The position numbers were made by a program, and so were the translations under genes. 64,000 nt of DNA. Source: Ornithinimicrobium sp. (GTDB taxonomy: Bacteria > Actinomycetota > Actinomycetes > Actinomycetales > Dermatophilaceae). Each line of letters opens with the position of its first letter. Positions within the stretch are counted from its first letter, which is position 1. The notes below the pieces were generated by a model, which worked only from the letters and a program-made list of their open reading frames with translations, was not told where the DNA came from and made no database searches. Positions 59,252-64,000 of the stretch are shown in pieces. The stretch is from the NCBI RefSeq assembly GCF_030537745.1, contig NZ_JAUNVI010000002.1, positions 30,748-94,747 on the forward strand, read 5' to 3'.

Positions 59252-61080
59252 GGGGCCTCCTCCTGCGATCCTTCGACGGCGGCCCGGTCGGCGGCTTCTC
59301 GAGCGTAGGCATTGACGAGGTCGGAGTAACCCACGCAACGGCCCAGCAGCTCCCGATGGGGGCCACGGTCCACGACGCGGCCGTGCTCGAGATAGACAAC
59401 CTCATCGGCGAGCGTGATGGTCGCCATCCGGTAGGCCACGACGAGCACCGTCATGCCGTCACTGGCCTCGCGCAGCCCTGCCAGGATGGCCTGCTCGACC
59501 GACGGGTCTACGGCGCTCGTGGCGTCATCAAGGACGAGTAACCGCGGTCGTCGCCAGATGGCACGCGCCAACGCGACCCGCTGCCGCTGTCCGCCAGACA
59601 GGTTGCCGCCACGCTCGCCGATCACCGTGTCCAGGCCCTTGGGCATCTCCCGCACAAACTCCTGCGCCTGCGCGATCCGCAACGCGTCCCAGACGCTCTC
59701 ATCGTCGGCATCCTCACCGAGGGTGACATTGCCGCGCACGGAGTCGTCGAACATAAAGGTCGACTGGGCCACCAGGGTCGCGACCGTCGCAATCTCGCCC
59801 CGCGCCACCTCGCGCACGTCTACGCCGTCCAGGAGCACTAGTCCGGAGTCGGGATCGACCAGCCGCAGGGCCAGGTTGGTCAGCGTCGACTTGCCCGATC
59901 CGGTAGGACCGACGAGGGCCGTGGTCGATCCCGCCTCGACGAAGAGGTCGACCTCGTGGATCGCCGGGGACTCCTCCCCCGCATGCGTGTAGGTCACTGC
60001 GTCCAACGTCGACGTCGCCGGGCCGGGGTCGCCGGAGAACTCGGCCTCGCCATACCCCATCGAGACCTCGGCGCGCAGGACGTGCTGGACCCGGTCGTAG
60101 CCGACCACCGACCGCGGGAGTTCTGCAAGCACCCAGCCCAGCGCTCTCACCGGGAAGGACAGCAGGGAGAAGAGGTAGGCCATCTGGATGACCTGGGCCG
60201 CATCCAGCTCGCCACGCGCCACCTGCCAGGTGCCCACGCCTAGGACCGCGAGGGTGCCCAGCGTCGGGATCATCTCGATCACCGGCTCAAACATGCCCCG
60301 CGTCCTGCCGACCAAAATCAGGCTGTCGCGCAGGTCGAAGGTCACCTTGCGGAAGCGGTCAGCCTCCTCGTCCTCACGGCCCATCGCCTTGACGACCAGC
60401 CCCGCCTCGAAGGACTCGTGCGCGACCTGCGCCACCTCCGCGCGCAACTGCTGGGCGTGGGTGATGCGCGGCGCCATGAAGCGCTGGAAGACGAGGTTGG
60501 CTACGAACAGGCCCGGGAACACCAGCATCCCGATCAGCGCGAGCAACGGGTCGACAACGATCATCATGGCGCCCGCGATGACGAGCATGAAAATCACGCC
60601 GATCGCCATCGGCAGCGGGTTGAAAACCTGCCAGGTGGCCTCGATGTCCGCATGCGCGTTGGACAGCAGCTGTCCAGACGGGTGAGCGTGGTGCCAGGAC
60701 AGGGGCAGGCGGAGGTACTGCCGGGTGACGCCGCGACGGTAGCGCGCCTGCAGGTTGAAGCCCGCGATCGTGGCCCAGACCCGACGGAGAATGACGCCGA
60801 TCACGTTGACGAGGAGGATCGCGAAAAGTATCCCGAAGATCGTCCACAGGCCGGTCGCGCTGACACTCTTGGTCCGCACCGCGGGCTCGATGACGTGATC
60901 GGTCAACCAGCCGATCGCTCCGGCGCTGGCCACCGTCGCGGCTGCCCACAGCAGCGAGCCGACGACGGCGACCGCGAAGGGTCGCGGCTCGGTGCGGATA
61001 CCGCTCCAGACGACTTTGAGCCCGCGCCGCAGCACGGCGCGCGTCACGACTGGGCGCGGGACCGGGGTGGTGACGGACAC
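59248..61080 (-). CDS. ABC exporter half, partner subunit
   Basis: 610 residues with six predicted membrane helices and an ATPase: Walker A LVGPTGSGKSTLTNLALRLV, Q-loop LVAQSTFMFDDSV, signature NLSGGQRQRVALARAIW, Walker B LLVLDDATSAVDP (Asp in place of the catalytic Glu), and VVAYRMATI where the switch His is Tyr. The degenerate ATPase residues fit the asymmetric site of heterodimeric exporters. GTG at 61080 used; an in-frame ATG at 61122 is possible. Confidence 0.92.
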   Translation of the reverse strand: MSVTTPVPRPVVTRAVLRRGLKVVWSGIRTEPRPFAVAVVGSLLWAAATVASAGAIGWLTDHVIEPAVRTKSVSATGLWTIFGILFAILLVNVIGVILRRVWATIAGFNLQARYRRGVTRQYLRLPLSWHHAHPSGQLLSNAHADIEATWQVFNPLPMAIGVIFMLVIAGAMMIVVDPLLALIGMLVFPGLFVANLVFQRFMAPRITHAQQLRAEVAQVAHESFEAGLVVKAMGREDEEADRFRKVTFDLRDSLILVGRTRGMFEPVIEMIPTLGTLAVLGVGTWQVARGELDAAQVIQMAYLFSLLSFPVRALGWVLAELPRSVVGYDRVQHVLRAEVSMGYGEAEFSGDPGPATSTLDAVTYTHAGEESPAIHEVDLFVEAGSTTALVGPTGSGKSTLTNLALRLVDPDSGLVLLDGVDVREVARGEIATVATLVAQSTFMFDDSVRGNVTLGEDADDESVWDALRIAQAQEFVREMPKGLDTVIGERGGNLSGGQRQRVALARAIWRRPRLLVLDDATSAVDPSVEQAILAGLREASDGMTVLVVAYRMATITLADEVVYLEHGRVVDRGPHRELLGRCVGYSDLVNAYAREAADRAAVEGSQEEAP

Positions 61081-61242
61081 AGAGAGTGGGCCTTTCGCAC
61101 AACAAGGAGATGAACGGTGCATTGTGTCATCCCGGGCCGACCGACTCGAACAGGTTGGTCTGGCTGTGCGGGCATCGCCTACCTGGCACCCACGGCGTCC
61201 CCGGCGGTCTGACAGGGGCCGACGACGTGGTGTGATGGGGGC

Positions 61243-61893
61243 ATGTCGTCAGATTCCTCGCTGCGTGAGCTCCTCGCGCAGACTGCCCTCCGGCTCGGTC
61301 CGGACGCCCCGACCCTGTGTCCTCCGTGGGACGTGCGCGCGCTGGTGGCGCACCTCGTGGTGCGCGAATCGCGCCCCGACGCGCTGCCGGGCATCGGACT
61401 AGCCCTCGGCGCCTTGCGCACACACACAGCCACCGTCCAGTCCGAGATCGCCAGCGGAGACTTCGGCGCGCTCGTGCAGAGTTTCCGGAGCGGGCCACCA
61501 CGGTGGTCGCCGACCAGAGTTCCGGCTCTCGGCGCGCTGGTGAACACGACCGAGTTCGCCATCCACCACGAGGACCTGGTCCGCGCCCAGCCGGCGTGGG
61601 AGCCCACCACTCTCTCCCCCGAGGTCCAGCAATCATTGTGGGGCACCCTCAGTAAGGCCGGTCGGTTGTTCTACCGCTCGGCGGGAGTGGGAGTGGTCGC
61701 CATCGCTGAAGGCCTGCCGTCGCCGCGCGTCGTCCTGCACCGTCCCGGCAAAGGCCACGGGACCGTGGTGCTGCGGGGGACGCCGCTCGAGCTGGTGCTG
61801 CACGCCTTCGGTCGGACCTCGGTCGCGCAGGTCGAGGTGGAGGGCGACGACGCTGACGTGGCCACCCTGGCCGCCCACATCCGTGGGGCCTGA
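61243..61893 (+). CDS. TIGR03085/maleylpyruvate-isomerase-like protein
   Basis: 216 residues. The N-terminal CPPWDVRALVAHLVVRESRPDA and NTTEFAIHHEDLVRAQPAW match the actinobacterial TIGR03085 group, in which a DinB/MDMPI-type helical bundle has His ligands (here HL, HHED). Usually metal-binding; function unknown, possibly thiol-dependent. ATG at 61243. The stop overlaps the kinase start by 11 nt. Confidence 0.8.
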   Translation: MSSDSSLRELLAQTALRLGPDAPTLCPPWDVRALVAHLVVRESRPDALPGIGLALGALRTHTATVQSEIASGDFGALVQSFRSGPPRWSPTRVPALGALVNTTEFAIHHEDLVRAQPAWEPTTLSPEVQQSLWGTLSKAGRLFYRSAGVGVVAIAEGLPSPRVVLHRPGKGHGTVVLRGTPLELVLHAFGRTSVAQVEVEGDDADVATLAAHIRGA

Positions 61894-62518
61894 GGAGTCC
61901 GAGTCCTTGCCGCTGCTGGTCGCGCAGGTCCAGGAGCGGCGACGCTCGATCCATGGCCGACCCGTGCTCATCGGGATCGACGGCCGCAGCGGGTCGGGCA
62001 AGACCTCCTACGCCGCGCGGCTCGCGTCCCAACTGGGAGCACTCGAGCACACCTGCGAGACGGTCCATCTGGATGACCTCTACCAGGGCTGGTCGGGGCT
62101 AGCCGAAGCGCTGGCCCCCTTGTGCCAGGACATCCTCGAGCCGTTGTCGCGGGGGCAGCTCGCCCGCTTTGCGTCCTGGGACTGGGTTGGTGACCGCGTC
62201 GGGGAGACCATGACGGTGCCGAGGGCGCAGGTCGTGATCGTCGAGGGAGTCGGCACGCTCCTTGCTCCGTGCTCGGCACGGCTGGACCTGCGGGTGTGGC
62301 TGGAGGCGCCCGCGGCCTTCCGGCGAGCCAGAGCGCTGCGTCGAGACGGCGTCACCTTCGCGCCGCACTGGGACGACTGGGCCGACCAGGAGAAGCAACT
62401 GCTGGCCGCGCACGGAAGCCCGCAGGCCGACCTGTGGGTCGACACCACCACCGATCTCCTGCTGGCGGCTGAGGTCAGGGCGCGCTCGCCAGTGGCGGGC
62501 GCGAGTGATGCTCGATGA
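61883..62518 (+). CDS. P-loop kinase, uridine kinase-like
   Basis: 211 residues. Walker A is VLIGIDGRSGSGKTSYAARL (about 28-47), then the VHLDDLYQGWSGLAE base/acceptor loop and VIVEGVGTLL, as in uridine kinase/phosphoribulokinase-like proteins. The acceptor is not certain. GTG at 61883 overlaps the upstream gene. Its 3' end overlaps the convergent PH-domain gene by 44 bp. Confidence 0.85.
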   Translation: MGPEESESLPLLVAQVQERRRSIHGRPVLIGIDGRSGSGKTSYAARLASQLGALEHTCETVHLDDLYQGWSGLAEALAPLCQDILEPLSRGQLARFASWDWVGDRVGETMTVPRAQVVIVEGVGTLLAPCSARLDLRVWLEAPAAFRRARALRRDGVTFAPHWDDWADQEKQLLAAHGSPQADLWVDTTTDLLLAAEVRARSPVAGASDAR

Positions 62519-62954
62519 GCGCCGCCAGCCGCGACGCTTCGCCTTGGGCACGCTGACCGTCCGCCCGCTGGATCGCCATGACCGCGAGGTCCTCGGTGTC
62601 GGAGAGTTCGAGGACGGCCCAAGGCGCCCCTCCCCCGAAGCCGAGTCGGACGATCTCTGCCCACTCCAGGTCGCGGGTGTGCACGAGGTTGACCACGCGC
62701 AGGCCATCCTTGCTCGGGACTGCCCGAATCATCGCGTAGCGCGACAAGAAAGCCGCAGTCCCGACTCCGATCACGGCGATGCCGGCCCGGTTGAACAGCT
62801 CGAGGGCCGGGCTGCCCTCCAGCGGCATCGTTGCGAAGATCGCGACCAGGGTGAAGACGATCAACGACGCCACGGCGGCAGCGCCAGCAACCCACGTGCC
62901 CGTGACCGGGCGGAAGGTGGCGTAGGCGGAGCGCTGCGGCGTCGCTGAGGTCAT
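62475..62954 (-). CDS. PH-domain membrane protein
   Basis: 159 residues: two hydrophobic segments (about 22-45 and 56-75) and a bacterial PH-like domain (DGLRVVNLVHTRDLEWAEIVRLGFGGGAPWAVLELSD). Similar proteins stand near riboflavin genes in mycobacteria. Function unknown. ATG overlaps the stop of the riboswitch-controlled transporter, so it is in the same transcript. Confidence 0.85.
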   Translation of the reverse strand: MTSATPQRSAYATFRPVTGTWVAGAAAVASLIVFTLVAIFATMPLEGSPALELFNRAGIAVIGVGTAAFLSRYAMIRAVPSKDGLRVVNLVHTRDLEWAEIVRLGFGGGAPWAVLELSDTEDLAVMAIQRADGQRAQGEASRLAALIEHHSRPPLASAP

Positions 62955-63670
62955 ACCACCAGACTACGGTCGCGCTCGGTCAGCTCAGGTCCGGCCCCGC
63001 TCGGTCCCTCGACTCGCGCCGCCTTCTTCCAGACGAAGAAGCCCCACACCACGAAGCCACCGTAGACGAAGTACATGATCGCGGACGGATAGTAGCCAGA
63101 GCTCCACAGCAGAGGTACGCCGACCAGGTCCACAGCGATCCAGACCAGCCAGAAGTCCACCCAACCGCGGGCCATGAAGTAGGTCGCGAGCATCGACCCG
63201 ACGAAGATCCACGCGTCGGTCCAGTAGTACCAACGCGGAGCCGGCCATCCGGCGCCGACCTGCGCGAAGACCCACTGGGCGAGGACGACCAGGACGGCCG
63301 CACCCACCAGGTAGCCGATCCGCTCACGGCGGGTCGTCCACCGGGGAGTGATCGCCGGCGCATCCTTGGCGCGGCCCTTGCGCGACTGCTGCCAGGCCCA
63401 CCACCCATAGATGCTGGTGATGACGAAGAACACCTGCCGGGAGGCCTGTCCGAAGAGACTGTGCTCCTGCGGGTTCGGGAACCAGACGCCCATGAATACG
63501 GTGAACAGGAAGACGTTTCCGACGATCCCGATGGGCCAGGCCCAGACCTTGCGGCGCATGCCCAGGATCGCTGAAGCGAGACCGAAGAGGTTGCCGACCA
63601 CCTCGATCCATTTGATCGAGTGACCAGCGATGGTGAGTTGCGCGTTGAACAGATCGTTCCAGACGTCCAC
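62951..63670 (-). CDS. ribM: PnuC-family vitamin transporter, likely riboflavin (RibM-like)
   Basis: 239 residues, about seven membrane helices, with the PnuC-type motifs IEVVGNLFGLASAILGM, WPIGIVGNVFLFTVF, SIYGWWAWQQSR and WDAWIFVGS-like YYWTDAWIFVGSMLATYFMARGW. Members carry nicotinamide riboside, thiamine or riboflavin. The FMN riboswitch upstream points to riboflavin, as for RibM/PnuX in Streptomyces and Corynebacterium. GTG at 63670, 8 nt after AAGGAT. Confidence 0.88.
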   Translation of the reverse strand: MDVWNDLFNAQLTIAGHSIKWIEVVGNLFGLASAILGMRRKVWAWPIGIVGNVFLFTVFMGVWFPNPQEHSLFGQASRQVFFVITSIYGWWAWQQSRKGRAKDAPAITPRWTTRRERIGYLVGAAVLVVLAQWVFAQVGAGWPAPRWYYWTDAWIFVGSMLATYFMARGWVDFWLVWIAVDLVGVPLLWSSGYYPSAIMYFVYGGFVVWGFFVWKKAARVEGPSGAGPELTERDRSLVV

Positions 63671-63678
63671 GACGTTGC

Positions 63679-63722
63679 ATCCTTACGGATCGGGTGGCCG
63701 GGACGAAAAAGTCCCGGGCCAC
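63679..63722 (-). promoter_or_regulatory. Expression-platform hairpin of the FMN riboswitch
   Basis: GTGGCCGGGAC (63694-63704) pairs with GTCCCGGGCCAC (63711-63722), with one bulge and an A-rich loop. Just downstream on the transcript, ATCC-GTAA-GGAT can fold into a small GNRA-loop hairpin that covers the ribosome site at 63679-63684. No T-tract follows, so translational control is more likely than termination. This is inference. Confidence 0.45.
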
Positions 63723-63829
63723 GTGACGGTGGCCGCCGGGGGTGTGCGAAAGCGGACGAGTCGTCGAAACCCGGCACTGGATCAGGGACGCCCGAACGGG
63801 CACCCTGACACCATCGCCATGGCGACTCG

Positions 63830-63954
63830 CGTGCTGCCTCCCATCCGGACTTTCACCGTCGGTCCTGGAGTTTCACCAAGTCAACCGGCCGCTGGCTGCG
63901 GCCGGGTCGCGGACTCTCACCGCCGGCTCGGAATTTCACCGACCCCGGAGCACG
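63830..63954 (-). ncRNA. FMN riboswitch (RFN element)
   Basis: Read leftward, the leader has GGTCGGTGAAATTCCGAG, CCGGCGGTGAGAGTCC, TGGTGAAACTCCAGGACCG and GACGGTGAAAGTCCGGATGG in the class order. The closing stem pairs CGTGCTCC with GGCAGCACG. These match the RFN consensus well. It senses FMN and is expected to switch off the RibM-like gene when flavin is plentiful. About 160 nt separate it from the gene start. Confidence 0.94.
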
Positions 63955-64000
63955 TATAACGCGACCACTCTACCCCTGGTCGAGGTGGCCGGCAGCCAGG

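Overview
The window reads as a high-G+C actinobacterial chromosome, most likely of the order Micrococcales (an Intrasporangiaceae/Ornithinimicrobiaceae-like organism; family placement is inference). Lineage markers seen are OpcA, RbpA, WhiA, an ANTAR response regulator of the PdtaR type, a trp-operon membrane protein, an HGxxPAAW-type small membrane protein, and the conserved gene order uvrC-rapZ-yvcK-whiA-gap-pgk-tpiA-secG. Coding density is very high, 4-nt stop/start overlaps (ATGA or GTGA) are common, and I saw no insertion sequence, prophage, CRISPR array or rRNA. One tRNA gene (Leu, anticodon CAA) is present.

Layout. 1-9058: start of ctaB (leftward), then a rightward, translationally coupled pentose-phosphate block tkt-tal-pgi-zwf-opcA, in which opcA and 6-phosphogluconolactonase form one reading frame. 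9127-21574: a leftward block read from right to left as uvrA, a Tat/lipoprotein-type Rieske protein, uvrC, rapZ, yvcK, whiA, gap, pgk, tpiA, secG and rbpA. 21641-29935: an accessory-looking catabolic island with an IclR regulator divergent from a LIV-type ABC importer (binding protein, permease, fused permease-ATPase, ATPase), a degenerate metallo-beta-lactamase-fold protein and an FAD aromatic hydroxylase. 29932-31589: a metallo-hydrolase and an EamA exporter. 31594-39042 (leftward): TerC behind a yybP-ykoY manganese riboswitch, uvrB, an M1 aminopeptidase, and rpsA. 39219-45720: a methyltransferase and a second LIV-type importer whose LivH carries an extracytoplasmic N-terminal domain and whose binding protein gene is convergent. 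45918-53555: polA, a hotdog thioesterase, a DUF554 protein, the ANTAR regulator, tRNA-Leu, pyk, a membrane-anchored DsbA-like thioredoxin and a MauE-like protein. 53552-57355: trpA, trpB, trpC and two small trp-linked membrane proteins, without trpE. 57422-61080: a heterodimeric ABC exporter. 61243-63954: a TIGR03085-type protein, a P-loop kinase, a PH-domain membrane protein, and a PnuC-family (RibM-like) vitamin transporter behind an FMN riboswitch.

How it works together. Central carbon metabolism dominates (pentose phosphate pathway, lower glycolysis, pyruvate kinase), together with nucleotide excision repair (uvrA, uvrB and uvrC all within about 19 kb), translation (rpsA) and tryptophan synthesis. 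The most distinctive parts are the IclR/LIV/hydroxylase island, two metabolite riboswitches, a substrate-channel permease with a secreted domain, and gene fusions (OpcA-Pgl, LivM-LivG).
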